A stretch of DNA of 64,000 bases from Olleya sp. YS (GTDB taxonomy: Bacteria > Bacteroidota > Bacteroidia > Flavobacteriales > Flavobacteriaceae). Under the pieces are notes generated by a model. That model worked only from the letters and a program-made list of their open reading frames with translations, ran no database searches and was not told the DNA's origin. Both the position numbers and the translations under genes were made by a program. Positions 10,098-18,553 of this stretch are shown piece after piece (the first letter of the stretch is position 1; every line of letters starts with the position of its first letter). The DNA lies in contig NZ_CP121685.1 in the NCBI RefSeq assembly GCF_029760915.1, positions 2,195,001 to 2,259,000 on the forward strand, in the 5' to 3' direction.

Positions 10098-11105
10098 TTA
10101 GTTTTTCTTATAGTTTTTAATAGAGAAGACTTCTTTTATTGTTAATGCGTTTAAAGGAAACTCTAAAAACACATGTAAAAAACTTAAAAAGAATAATGCG
10201 ACTAGCCCAGTTTTGTAATCATATATATATAATGCAACAGACAACATCCAAATGGCAAGTATTAATATCCCTTTTTGTTTAGATATGGCTTTTTTCCAAC
10301 CAATAACCGACGTTTTAGAAAACCAATTGAGATAATGATAGGTGTAAGCAAAGCCAATAAAAATCTGAATTTTTAAACCTACTTCAGAAAGTGCATAAAA
10401 TTTTCCGTTTTGTATTTGATTTAAAAACTCGGCAATTTTAGAATTCACTCCCATCATATTACTTTCTATGTAGGTGTCTATAGCGCTTTGATTTAAGTTG
10501 TAACTAGTGGCATCTATAGGAATTAACCAAATAATAAAAGGAATACAAAGCATAACAAAGCCTAATAAATAGCCATAACTGCTTTTAGCTTTTAAGGCGC
10601 CAAAAACAATAAATAAAAATGTAAATAGATACACATGAATCAAGGTTGGTAAGAATAATCCAACTAGAAAAAGTGATTTAGGGATATAAAACGTTAAGGT
10701 TATAGCTGTGATTATGGCTAAAAATAACACTAAAAACAGATGCTTAGCTTTACTCACAAATATTAAGCCTACAGCTAAAAAAAAACCAATAAGTAATAAC
10801 GCATTAGTGTTTCTGTTTACTAGTTTAAGTAAATCATCTAACGCATTTGTTAAACCTAAATCCAGAAACTTGTAAATTGGGTAAATAGCTAATATAAAAG
10901 GGAAAAGAATAAAAAAGTAAATCCACTTTTTATTGCTTTTAACAAAGTAATTGCGCTCTTTTAACCAGTTAATTTCGGTTAAGTAGTGTAATGGTCCCAA
11001 AATAGCATAAGAAAACAAAAACAATTCAAAAGGTAGTTTGATGGCTACCAATAGTGATATTAATATCAAAGCGATATTTAGAAGGTCTATCTTCTTAGTA
11101 TTCAT
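10098..11105 (-). CDS. Polytopic membrane protein, function unknown
   Basis: 335 aa with about nine to ten hydrophobic segments across the whole length. Histidines occur in similar aromatic contexts within or next to membrane segments: GPLHYLTEINWL (about 37-48), TLIHVYLFTFLF (about 155-166), YTYHYLNWFSK (about 250-260) and SFLHVFLEFPLNA (about 305-317). Four membrane histidines suggest a metal or cofactor site; the pattern is loosely like Brp/Blh-type carotene oxygenases, but the defining motifs are not clear, so no function is claimed. Inner membrane. Confidence 0.65.
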   Translation of the reverse strand: MNTKKIDLLNIALILISLLVAIKLPFELFLFSYAILGPLHYLTEINWLKERNYFVKSNKKWIYFFILFPFILAIYPIYKFLDLGLTNALDDLLKLVNRNTNALLLIGFFLAVGLIFVSKAKHLFLVLFLAIITAITLTFYIPKSLFLVGLFLPTLIHVYLFTFLFIVFGALKAKSSYGYLLGFVMLCIPFIIWLIPIDATSYNLNQSAIDTYIESNMMGVNSKIAEFLNQIQNGKFYALSEVGLKIQIFIGFAYTYHYLNWFSKTSVIGWKKAISKQKGILILAIWMLSVALYIYDYKTGLVALFFLSFLHVFLEFPLNALTIKEVFSIKNYKKN

Positions 11106-11218
11106 CAGGTTATGAAGGTTGATTAATAGCGATTAATTTAATAAATATATAATCCTTTTTTGTTTTTCGCTAATTTGAAACTTTAAAATCAAGTCTTAGA
11201 GTGATAATAAAACGCTAT

Positions 11219-11629
11219 TTAATCTTTCAATTCAGATTTTCGCATTGGCATAACATCAATACTACTAAACAGTTTTTGAGTGGAAATAATTTGGTTCTGA
11301 GATAATTTAATACCACCATCTAAACCAATTAAAATGACAGTAAAAGCGGATTTTTTGTCGGTAAATTTATTAAAAAGTACAGAAGAGGTTATCCACTTAT
11401 TATTGTCAATCTTGTATTTATTAGGTAATATGTAATACACTAAAAGCTTACGTTCTGCAAAAGCGTCATCGTTATTGTTTAATAATGTAATTTGTTTTTT
11501 GAATTCTTCTAAATTTTCAGTTTTAGAAATAACTAACAACACTCTGTTTTTCCATTGATGGGATTTTAAATCTTGTGCTTTTATACTTGTAGCACTAAAG
11601 TAGATAATGATTACCAATAAAAATCTCAT
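11219..11629 (-). CDS. DUF4174 domain exported protein
   Basis: 136 aa. Signal peptide (about 1-18, ending IKAQ). The mature part starts with the DUF4174 signature SHQWKNRVLLVIS and continues with a thioredoxin-like alternation; a VILIGLDGGIKLSQN segment near residue 100 is the usual second conserved block. No CXXC motif is present. Predicted periplasmic; function of the family is unknown. Lies 49 bp after the DUF4421 gene on the same strand. Confidence 0.75.
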   Translation of the reverse strand: MRFLLVIIIYFSATSIKAQDLKSHQWKNRVLLVISKTENLEEFKKQITLLNNNDDAFAERKLLVYYILPNKYKIDNNKWITSSVLFNKFTDKKSAFTVILIGLDGGIKLSQNQIISTQKLFSSIDVMPMRKSELKD

Positions 11630-11677
11630 AGGTTTTTATTTAAAGATACAAATAAAAAAAGAGCTTGAATTCTACAA

Positions 11678-12604
11678 TTAAAGTCCAATTTTATTTTCAA
11701 TAGTTTCAACAGTTTGCTTTAAAAATTTTGGAGGATTAAAACGGTATCCAAAATACAGACTTGCATAGCTTTTATCGTTAACCATACTTTGTGTATTCTT
11801 TTTATTTATGGCATTAGAATCAAAATTAAAACTAGCTCCAGCACTTATGGTTTCTGAGGTGTAACCAAACTGAAACGTGATATCTAAAGCACGAGTAACA
11901 AAGGTATTTTTATTTGTTGTATCGTTAGTTTTCTCGTTAGAAAAACGTAAACCTAAAGCTGGAGAAATAGAGGAGGAGATAAACCAATGGTCCTTAAAAG
12001 CCCAAGTGTAATAATAGGCTGGTGCTATGGATATATCAAAACTATTTTCTGCAATTTTTTGGTTGTTAATGGTGTTGCTTAACCTATTAAAACCATAGTT
12101 TAAACTTGGTACAAAACTACCTGCAGTTTCTCTTTGCCACTCTGTTAAGTGTAATAGATGTTTTAAAGAAAAGTTATTGTTTAGGATGTAAGACGTGGTT
12201 CCTGTCCAGCTAGTCGTTTTCAACTGCGGAAACTGAGCTAACGCATTTAAATTATTGTCTTGATAAAACCCTTGTACCTTTCGGTATTCAACACTTTGTA
12301 TCCATTGGTCTAAAAATATGTTTAATTGATAGTTTAAAAATTTAGATTTAAAATCAGAGTCTTTACTACTTGGTGAAAACCCAACTTTTAATCCTAAAAA
12401 TTTGTAATTAGCTGCAACTTCTAGTCTATAAGTGTTATTAGCATTAACTAAAACGGATTGGTCATTGTCTTGTATTGAAAACGATTCGTTTTGAGTATTT
12501 ATATTTGATTTAACCAACAGTTTTTCTCTAAACGATATTATCGAGTTTTGGCTAAAACCAACGTGTATAACGCCTAAAGTGAGTAGTAACAATAATAATC
12601 TCAT
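11678..12604 (-). CDS. DUF4421-like outer-membrane beta-barrel protein
   Basis: 308 aa. Signal peptide (1-18, ending VGFSQ). The mature protein alternates aromatic and small residues in about ten amphipathic strands, starting with FREKLLVKSNINTQNESFSI and LEVAANYKFLGLKVGFSP, then YYTWAFKDHWFISSSISP and a terminal YASLYFGYRFNPP. This is the DUF4421 layout. Two bp from the cobB stop, so co-transcribed with it. Predicted outer membrane; substrate unknown. Confidence 0.72.
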   Translation of the reverse strand: MRLLLLLLTLGVIHVGFSQNSIISFREKLLVKSNINTQNESFSIQDNDQSVLVNANNTYRLEVAANYKFLGLKVGFSPSSKDSDFKSKFLNYQLNIFLDQWIQSVEYRKVQGFYQDNNLNALAQFPQLKTTSWTGTTSYILNNNFSLKHLLHLTEWQRETAGSFVPSLNYGFNRLSNTINNQKIAENSFDISIAPAYYYTWAFKDHWFISSSISPALGLRFSNEKTNDTTNKNTFVTRALDITFQFGYTSETISAGASFNFDSNAINKKNTQSMVNDKSYASLYFGYRFNPPKFLKQTVETIENKIGL

Positions 12605-12606
12605 AA

Positions 12607-13278
12607 TTATAAAACAGAAATAAAGGTATTGATTCCTTTAGTAGCAACCTCTGGAATTACAGTTAGGTTTTTAGTACTAGAAATGGATGGATGTGGATCT
12701 ATATAATATTTTGGTATATGTTGTGGTACAAGATGCATTAAGCTAGCTGCTGGATACACTTGCAATGACGTGCCAATTATTAGTAATTTGTCTGCTGTTG
12801 CACAAATAGTAACTGCTTTTTCAATTAAAGGTACATCTTCTCCAAACCAAACAATGTGTGGCCTTAATTGGTGTCCATTGTGATCTGTATCACCTAAAAC
12901 TAAATCTTTGGTCCACTCTAAAATAAGGTTTTCATCTTTCGTACTTCTAACTTTAAGCAATTCGCCATGCAGATGTATCACGTTAGTACTTCCTGCACGT
13001 TCATGTAGGTCGTCAATATTTTGAGTAATAATAGTTACTTTAAAATAGTTTTCAAGGTTCGCTAGTTCAAGATGTGCTTGGTTAGGTTTTACTTGTAACA
13101 ATTGTCTTCTACGTTGGTTGTAAAACTCTAAAACCAGTTCTGGGTTTGAAGCAAAACCATTAGGTGATGCTACTTGCATAACATCGTGTCCTTCCCATAA
13201 GCCATCTTCGCCTCTAAAGGTTTTAATACCACTTTCGGCACTCATACCAGCTCCAGTCAATACCACTAAATGTTTCAT
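12607..13278 (-). CDS. cobB: NAD-dependent protein deacylase, sirtuin class III
   Basis: 223 aa Sir2-family enzyme removing acyl groups from lysines with NAD. Motifs: GAGMSAESGI (8-17) and FRG for NAD binding, TQNIDDLHERAG (about 85-96), catalytic His in HLHGEL (about 103-108), and GTSLQVYPAASL (about 169-180). The FYNQRRRQL segment carries the Tyr-x-x-Arg pair that marks class III (succinyl/malonyl-preferring) sirtuins. The region after HGE, where four zinc cysteines usually sit, has none (KVRSTKDENLILEW), so the zinc module appears to be missing or reduced. First gene of a unit with the DUF4421 gene. Confidence 0.92.
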   Translation of the reverse strand: MKHLVVLTGAGMSAESGIKTFRGEDGLWEGHDVMQVASPNGFASNPELVLEFYNQRRRQLLQVKPNQAHLELANLENYFKVTIITQNIDDLHERAGSTNVIHLHGELLKVRSTKDENLILEWTKDLVLGDTDHNGHQLRPHIVWFGEDVPLIEKAVTICATADKLLIIGTSLQVYPAASLMHLVPQHIPKYYIDPHPSISSTKNLTVIPEVATKGINTFISVL

Positions 13279-13381
13279 TTTTTTTACTACATTTGAAATA
13301 TGTTATAAACTTAAGATTAATTCCCTTTAATATCTTAATGCTTAGAAAAAAATAAGTCATTCATTTTTAAATAATTAATCC

Positions 13382-14203
13382 ATGAAAACCCTCAGGTATT
13401 TTTTCCTTTTTACCGTTTTAGCAGTATTTACTAATTGTGCAGATGATGATACTCCAGAAGTAGTAACGCAAATTGATTCCAGATTATTTGATATTGCCAG
13501 TTTTAATAACTCCGGAATTTTCGGTTCTGCAAATTTTATCAAAAACTCAAATAATACAGTGACCATCCAAGTGAATTTAGTTGGGACTACAGATGGAGAA
13601 TTGTATCCAGCGCATATCCACTTTAATACTGCTGCAGAATCTGGAGCAATTGCAGTAAGTTTAGAATCAGTAGACGGAACTACAGGACAAAGTGAAACTA
13701 CGTTTAATACTTTAGATGACGGTACTCCAATATCCTACGAAGCATTATTAGACTATGATGGACATTTTGTAGTCCATCAAAGTGAAACCAATAATGCTAT
13801 TGTGGCACAGTCTGATATTGGACAAAACGAATTAACTACTAACAGCATGACTTATCCACTTAATGAAGTTGATCTCACAGATGTTTCTGGTAGTATTACG
13901 TTTACAGAACGTATTAATGGAGAAGCTTTAGCAGTCATTAGTTTAAGCGGAAGTCCAGCAGGTGGTGTCCATCCAGCACATATTCACGTAGGAAGCGTCG
14001 CAACTGCACCAGGAGCTATTTTGTTTACTTTTGCTTCTGTAAATGGGACCACAGGAATAAGCAGAACTAATGTTGATGCACTAGATGATGGAACACCATT
14101 TGGATATAGTGATATCCTATCTGTAGATGGCTATGTCAATGTACATTTAAGCGCAACTAACTTAGGTTTTTTAATTGCCCAAGGAAATGTTGGTGTGAAT
14201 TAA
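13382..14203 (+). CDS. CHRD-domain lipoprotein
   Basis: 273 aa. Signal peptide with lipobox VFTNC (Cys20), so SPII-processed. Two tandem CHRD domains (about 30-150 and 155-273), each with the diagnostic PAHIH motif (PAHIHF near residue 77; PAHIHVG near 199), a DDGTP turn and a terminal DGHFVVH / DGYVNVHLS strand. CHRD domains bind or sense partners through the His motif in chordin-like and bacterial surface proteins; the bacterial role is unclear. Transcribed away from cobB and followed by its own terminator. Confidence 0.88.
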   Translation: MKTLRYFFLFTVLAVFTNCADDDTPEVVTQIDSRLFDIASFNNSGIFGSANFIKNSNNTVTIQVNLVGTTDGELYPAHIHFNTAAESGAIAVSLESVDGTTGQSETTFNTLDDGTPISYEALLDYDGHFVVHQSETNNAIVAQSDIGQNELTTNSMTYPLNEVDLTDVSGSITFTERINGEALAVISLSGSPAGGVHPAHIHVGSVATAPGAILFTFASVNGTTGISRTNVDALDDGTPFGYSDILSVDGYVNVHLSATNLGFLIAQGNVGVN

Positions 14204-14231
14204 AGCACAAAAAATAACTAACCAAAATATT

Positions 14232-14264
14232 AAACCTGATGGAAAAACCGTCAGGTTTTTTTAT
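14232..14264 (+). terminator. Terminator after the CHRD gene
   Basis: Stem AAACCTGATGG / CCGTCAGGTTT (one T-G wobble) with an AAAAA loop, followed by a run of seven to eight T. Lies only about 16 bp before the trmH start. Confidence 0.85.
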
Positions 14265-14273
14265 TTTTAAAGC

Positions 14274-14933
14274 ATGATAGATATTAAATTATTACAACAT
14301 CTTGAAACCTATTTAACTGAACAAAGGTTAGCACGTTTTGAACAAGTCTTAAATCAGCGTACTAAACATTTTACTGTAGCTACTGAAGATGTGTACCAAT
14401 TGCATAATACTAGTGCAGTTATACGTAGTTGCGATGTATTTGGTATACAAGAAGTTAATATTGTTGAAGAAACTAATACCAAACGTATTGACCGAGAAAT
14501 AGCAATGGGAGCACAGAAGTGGGTAGATTTAAATCGGTTTCATTCTGTAAACGATTGTATTACTACTTTAAAACAAAAAGACTATCAAATAGTGGCTACT
14601 ACACCACATGCAAAGGATTGCGAGTTATATGATTTTGATGTCACTAAAAAATCTTGCTTTTTCTTTGGAAGAGAAACCCAAGGATTGTCCGAAGAGGTTT
14701 TAAAACAAGCCGATTGTTTTTTAAAAATACCAATGGTTGGTTTTACTGAAAGTTTAAATATATCTGTTAGTGCAGCAATAATATTACAGCATGTGACTAC
14801 TAAATTGAAAAAAACTGAGATAGATTGGCAATTAACCGAAACTGAAAAACTAGAAAAAAGATTAGATTGGTGTAAAAAAACTATTAAAAGCTATGATGAG
14901 ATTGTCGAACGCTATTATTTAGACTCTAAATAA
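14274..14933 (+). CDS. trmH: tRNA (guanosine(18)-2'-O)-methyltransferase
   Basis: 219 aa SpoU-family SPOUT enzyme. Motif 1 HNTSAVIRSCDVFGI (about 44-58), motif 2 FFFGRETQGLSEEVL (about 130-144), motif 3 IPMVGFTESLNISVSAAII (about 153-171), forming the knotted SAM site. The preceding RTKHFTVATEDVYQLHN is typical of TrmH (Gm18) rather than of the 23S enzymes. The C-terminal helical extension (KLEKRLDWCKKTIKSYDEI) is also TrmH-like. Starts right after the CHRD terminator. Confidence 0.88.
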   Translation: MIDIKLLQHLETYLTEQRLARFEQVLNQRTKHFTVATEDVYQLHNTSAVIRSCDVFGIQEVNIVEETNTKRIDREIAMGAQKWVDLNRFHSVNDCITTLKQKDYQIVATTPHAKDCELYDFDVTKKSCFFFGRETQGLSEEVLKQADCFLKIPMVGFTESLNISVSAAIILQHVTTKLKKTEIDWQLTETEKLEKRLDWCKKTIKSYDEIVERYYLDSK

Positions 14934-14954
14934 TTTTTAAAACAAAATTATATT

Positions 14955-15332
14955 ATGAAAAGCAATGTTGTAGGCTGGTTTGAAATTCCAGTTAAAGATT
15001 TAACTAGAGCAATTAGTTTTTATGAAACAGTTTTTAAACTAAAAATTAACGTACAAGATTTTGGAGATGTCAGGATGGGATGGTTTCCAAATGAAGATGA
15101 TAAACCTGGAAGTTCTGGAGCTTTAATACAGTATAAAGATTATGTCCCTAGCAAAACTGATGGTGTCTTGATTTATTTTAATTCGGTAGAAATTAATAAC
15201 AATCTTGAAATAATTAAAGATAATGGTGGCAAAATACTTCAGGAAAAAACACTAATCTCTCCAGAGATTGGATTTATGGCTTTGTTTATTGATTGTGAAG
15301 GTAATAGAGTAGCTCTGTTTCAAAGCCCATAA
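14955..15332 (+). CDS. VOC (glyoxalase/bleomycin-resistance fold) family protein
   Basis: 125 aa. Starts with GWFEIPVKDLTRAISFYETVF, the classic first beta-alpha-beta of the vicinal-oxygen-chelate fold, and ends with a PEIGFMALFIDCEGNRVALF strand. The expected metal His is absent near the first strand (Glu in FEIPV), while a Glu/Asp occurs in the last strand, so catalysis is uncertain. Its stop codon is 3 bp from the stop of the convergent 281-aa gene, leaving no separate terminator. Confidence 0.85.
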   Translation: MKSNVVGWFEIPVKDLTRAISFYETVFKLKINVQDFGDVRMGWFPNEDDKPGSSGALIQYKDYVPSKTDGVLIYFNSVEINNNLEIIKDNGGKILQEKTLISPEIGFMALFIDCEGNRVALFQSP

Positions 15333-15335
15333 CCT

Positions 15336-16181
15336 CTAGATACGTTTTTTACGACTACGATTTAAGACTTTGTATTCTTCATAACATTCGCTAATTGCGT
15401 CTAATATTTGAAGATCATTAGCAGTGGTCACAAACTCTTCAGAGTAGTTACATTGACTTACAATTTCATCTAAATCTATCTTATTTACACCAAGTAATGC
15501 TGTTAGCATTTCTCTGTCAAAACGAGCTGCCAAAGTGTTTCGGATGTTGTCATCTTCTTTCATCTTTTTAAGCTTACGCAACTCTTTTCCTTTTTTACTA
15601 AAGGTATTGTATAGGAAGTCTAAAGGATTAAAAATAGAACCCAATACTTTGGTGACTGCACTTGGCTGTCTTTTACCAGCTTCATAACCGTTTGACAATC
15701 CAGAGATGCTGTATCTGTAGTTAGTGTTGATGTTAACTTGTTTGACATCTACTTCTAAATATCCTGTTAGTTTTAGTCCTGTTACAACAACTTCCTCTAA
15801 AGCTAAAGCTAACTCTGTTAACGTAATGGTCGATTTTTCAATTTTATCAACCCAGTCATTAGTTACTTTTACTTTAATAGATTTAAACCCTAAATAGGAG
15901 AGGTGAAGCGTATCATTGGCTTTTGCACGTAATTCAAATTCACCTTTTGCATTTGTTGCAGTACCAATAACTTGGTTTAGGTTAACAATATTTACGTTTT
16001 CTAAAGGTTGTTTTGAAGTCGCATCAATAATAATACCTTTTACTGTAGATTCTGCTTTAACAGCAGTAGAATCAGTTACTTTTTTCACTGTTGTTTCAGC
16101 TGTTGTTTTTTCTGTTTTGTCTTGAGAAAATGCAAAAGTAGTGATGAAACTAAAAAGGAAAATAAATAGGTAGTGCTTCAT
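15336..16181 (-). CDS. Exported protein with carboxypeptidase-like regulatory domain
   Basis: 281 aa. Signal peptide (about 1-19, ending AFSQ), a Thr/Lys-rich spacer (20-47), then a CarboxypepD_reg-like domain (about 48-135: VKGIIIDATSKQPLENVNIV, ATNAKGEFELRAKANDTLHL, SYLGFKSIKVKV), then a charged helical C-terminal region with KGKELRKLKKMKEDD near residue 200. There is no barrel, so it is not a receptor; stand-alone proteins of this kind are common in Bacteroidetes and of unknown role. Envelope-located. Confidence 0.8.
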   Translation of the reverse strand: MKHYLFIFLFSFITTFAFSQDKTEKTTAETTVKKVTDSTAVKAESTVKGIIIDATSKQPLENVNIVNLNQVIGTATNAKGEFELRAKANDTLHLSYLGFKSIKVKVTNDWVDKIEKSTITLTELALALEEVVVTGLKLTGYLEVDVKQVNINTNYRYSISGLSNGYEAGKRQPSAVTKVLGSIFNPLDFLYNTFSKKGKELRKLKKMKEDDNIRNTLAARFDREMLTALLGVNKIDLDEIVSQCNYSEEFVTTANDLQILDAISECYEEYKVLNRSRKKRI

Positions 16182-16208
16182 TGATGTAAATTCAGATATA
16201 AAAATAAT

Positions 16209-16238
16209 AAAGAAAACGCTAAAAATAGCGTCTTCTTT
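16209..16238 (-). terminator. Probable terminator of the DEAD-box helicase gene
   Basis: Stem AAAGAA-ACGCTA / TAGCGT-TTCTTT with one mismatch and an AAAA loop, 51 bp after the helicase stop and before the 281-aa gene start. The T run on the minus strand is short. Confidence 0.55.
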
Positions 16239-16289
16239 TATTTTTGACTAAATATTAACAGAAAGGTTTAATGTTATTTCATTTCAAAA

Positions 16290-18155
16290 TTAATCCTTTC
16301 GTCTGTTTCTTGTAGGTCTAGAGTGTGTTGTTTTAAAAACAGATTTATCTCTATCTGCACGTCTTCCTCTATTTTCTTGACCACCTTCAGAGCTTCTACG
16401 TCTATCACTTCTGTTACCAGAATTATCGTCGCTTCGTCTAGAACGTCTGTCTCCTCTTGGCTTGTCATCTCTTCTTCTGCGATCTCCACCACCATCACGA
16501 CGTCTTCCGCCACCTCTGTTTCTGTCACGTCCACCTCGTCCACCACGACCACCTCTGTCTTCGGTAACTTCTACATTGACAAAACGTCCATTGTCTTTAT
16601 AATCGGTAAAAAAGGCTAAGACTTTCTCTTGATGTTCTTTTTCAGTATTAAAAAATGAAAATGTGTCTTTTACGTCAACTTTAAAGACATCGTCACGACC
16701 TAAATCTAAAACGTCTTTTAAAAAGTCTTTTAGTTTCATCCAATCGTAACCATCTTTTTCACCTACATTAATAAAGTACCGTGTGGCGTTACCAGAACTA
16801 GTGCGACCTTTATCACGACCAGAATCTCCTGCAACAACATTAAGGTTTTTAGCTTTTTGATAATAGTTATAAAAGCGTGTAAACTCTACAGAGAAGAATT
16901 TTTTAATCAATTCGTCTTTACTTGTGTCTTCAAACAAAGCATTGATATCTTCTAAGTACTTATCGATTTCGTGATTAATTTCGGTATTATGAATTTTATT
17001 GGCTAAAGACATTAACTGTACTTCGCAAATTTCCATTCCGTTAGGAATTTCTTTTAATTCAAACTTTTTATTAATTATTCGCTCGATACTTTTAAGCTTA
17101 CGCACTTCACTTTTAGACACAATAACCATAGATACACCAGTTTTTCCAGCACGTCCTGTACGACCACTTCGGTGTGTGTAGGTTTCTATCTCGTCACTTA
17201 ATTGGTAATTTATAACGTGTGTAACATCGTCCACATCAATACCACGTGCAGCAACATCCGTTGCGACAAGCATTTGAATTTGACGTGTTCTAAATTGTTT
17301 CATCACAATATCACGTTGGTTTTGGCTTAAGTCACCATGTAAGGCTCCTGCACTATAACCATCTTCAATTAATTGTTCTGCAACTTTTTGAGTATCACGT
17401 TTGGTACGACAAAAAATTACCGAAAATATATCTGGATTTGCATCTGCTAATCGTTTTAAGGCTTGGTACCTGTCACGCGCATTTACTAAATAGTATTCGT
17501 GTGATACGTTAGAGGTACTTTCGTTTTTATGACCAACAGTCACCTCTAAAGGGTCGTTCATAAACTTTTTGGCTATGGTTGCGACCTCTTTTGGCATGGT
17601 TGCACTAAATAACCACGTGCTTTTTTCTTCTGGAGTTCCTGATAGGATATCTGTAATATCTTCATAAAAACCCATGTTTAGCATCTCATCTGCTTCATCT
17701 AAAACAGCATATTGTATTTTGGTGATGTCTACTAAACGTCTTTTAATCATATCTTTCATACGACCAGGAGTAGCCACAATAATTTGCGCACCACGTTTGA
17801 CCTCACGTGCCTGGTCTGTAATACTAGACCCACCATAAATAGCAGTCACGTTTAGTCCTTTGTTGTACTTACCGTATTGCTTCATTTCGTTTGCAATTTG
17901 CAAACATAATTCTCTAGTTGGCGATAGTATTAACCCTTGTGTGGTACGACTATCGACATCAATTTTTTGTAGCATAGGAAAACCAAATGCTGCTGTTTTA
18001 CCAGTACCAGTTTGTGCTAAAGCAACTAAATCGCGTTCAGACTCTAATAATAATGGGATTGCTTTTTGTTGGACTTCGCTAGGTGTTTCAAAACCTAAGT
18101 CTGTAATGGCTTGTAGCAAATTTGCGTCAAGACCAAGTTCTTGGAATGTGCTCAT
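16290..18155 (-). CDS. deaD: DEAD-box ATP-dependent RNA helicase with RNA-binding domain and RG-rich tail
   Basis: 621 aa. Helicase core about 1-370: Q-motif region (LGFETPSEVQQKAIP), motif I AQTGTGKTAAF, PTRELCLQI, TPGRM, motif II DEADEML, motif III FSATMP, RGIDVDDVTHVINYQ and motif VI HRSGRTGRAGK. Next is a linker and a DbpA-type RNA-binding fold (about 455-535, ending VNVEVTED), then an Arg/Gly/Asp-rich disordered tail (about 538-621). This is the DeaD/CsdA architecture used in ribosome assembly and mRNA turnover, often cold-induced. The mRNA leader is long and structured (18156-18290). The symbol is by architecture; another helicase paralogue name is possible. Confidence 0.9.
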   Translation of the reverse strand: MSTFQELGLDANLLQAITDLGFETPSEVQQKAIPLLLESERDLVALAQTGTGKTAAFGFPMLQKIDVDSRTTQGLILSPTRELCLQIANEMKQYGKYNKGLNVTAIYGGSSITDQAREVKRGAQIIVATPGRMKDMIKRRLVDITKIQYAVLDEADEMLNMGFYEDITDILSGTPEEKSTWLFSATMPKEVATIAKKFMNDPLEVTVGHKNESTSNVSHEYYLVNARDRYQALKRLADANPDIFSVIFCRTKRDTQKVAEQLIEDGYSAGALHGDLSQNQRDIVMKQFRTRQIQMLVATDVAARGIDVDDVTHVINYQLSDEIETYTHRSGRTGRAGKTGVSMVIVSKSEVRKLKSIERIINKKFELKEIPNGMEICEVQLMSLANKIHNTEINHEIDKYLEDINALFEDTSKDELIKKFFSVEFTRFYNYYQKAKNLNVVAGDSGRDKGRTSSGNATRYFINVGEKDGYDWMKLKDFLKDVLDLGRDDVFKVDVKDTFSFFNTEKEHQEKVLAFFTDYKDNGRFVNVEVTEDRGGRGGRGGRDRNRGGGRRRDGGGDRRRRDDKPRGDRRSRRSDDNSGNRSDRRRSSEGGQENRGRRADRDKSVFKTTHSRPTRNRRKD

Positions 18156-18297
18156 TCTAAATTATAAGTATTCAATTGCTTTAAGTTGGTGTTACCTATA
18201 GAAGCGCATTGAACAACTTTAACCTATACTTCTAGTAACACATCCTCTCTCTGAGGAGTAATTTAACGCCTATGCGTTTTTTCAAGGTGCAAAGGTA
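18156..18297 (-). promoter_or_regulatory. Promoter and structured 5' leader of the helicase gene
   Basis: A -7 box TACCTTTG on the minus strand (18290-18297) fits TAnnTTTG and predicts an untranslated leader of about 125 nt. The leader contains a small hairpin AACGC/GCGTT (18265-18278) and a long one: GTGTTAC (18189-18195) pairs with GTAACAC (18235-18241), and after a 3-nt bulge TAGAAG (18199-18204) pairs with CTTCTA (18229-18234). That gives 13 bp around a 24-nt loop. Beyond the promoter, 18298-18482 holds nothing I can assign. Confidence 0.6.
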
Positions 18298-18482
18298 CAC
18301 TTTTATTTAAGATATTTGATTACTGTGTTACTAATTGTTTAAACTAATGATTTTTAGCGTCTTAGAAAGAGGTTGTGGTGGAGTGTTAAAAGTAAAATTT
18401 TAAGGTTTCTGATGTTAAGAATCAGTTTTGTATTAGATTAGTTGCGGGTTTTAAGTTACTGTTTTTCGTTTAAGCACTGACG

Positions 18483-18550
18483 CTCGGAATTCCGAGTGGA
18501 TTCGGACGTAGTCGAATCCGCCGTGATTGCGGTTATACATTGTTGGCATT
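18483..18550. repeat. Left flank of the second cassette: three back-to-back palindromes
   Basis: CTCGGAATTCCGAG (18483-18496) is a perfect 14-bp palindrome. It is followed by GGATTCG/CGAATCC (18498-18519) and CCG/CGG (18521-18532), then GTTGGCATT (18542-18550). The last piece is the inverse of AATGCCAAC at 18991-18999 on the other side of the membrane-protein gene. The block is markedly GC-richer than its surroundings. A TCGTTTAA shortly upstream (about 18465) resembles the outer end of the PIN cassette. Confidence 0.6.
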
Positions 18551-18553
18551 TCG

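Noticed and set aside
16274-16552. Acidic Val/Glu-rich frame of 92 codons on the minus strand
   Set aside because: It is the shifted frame of the Arg/Gly-rich tail of the DEAD-box helicase; biased codons there keep other frames open.
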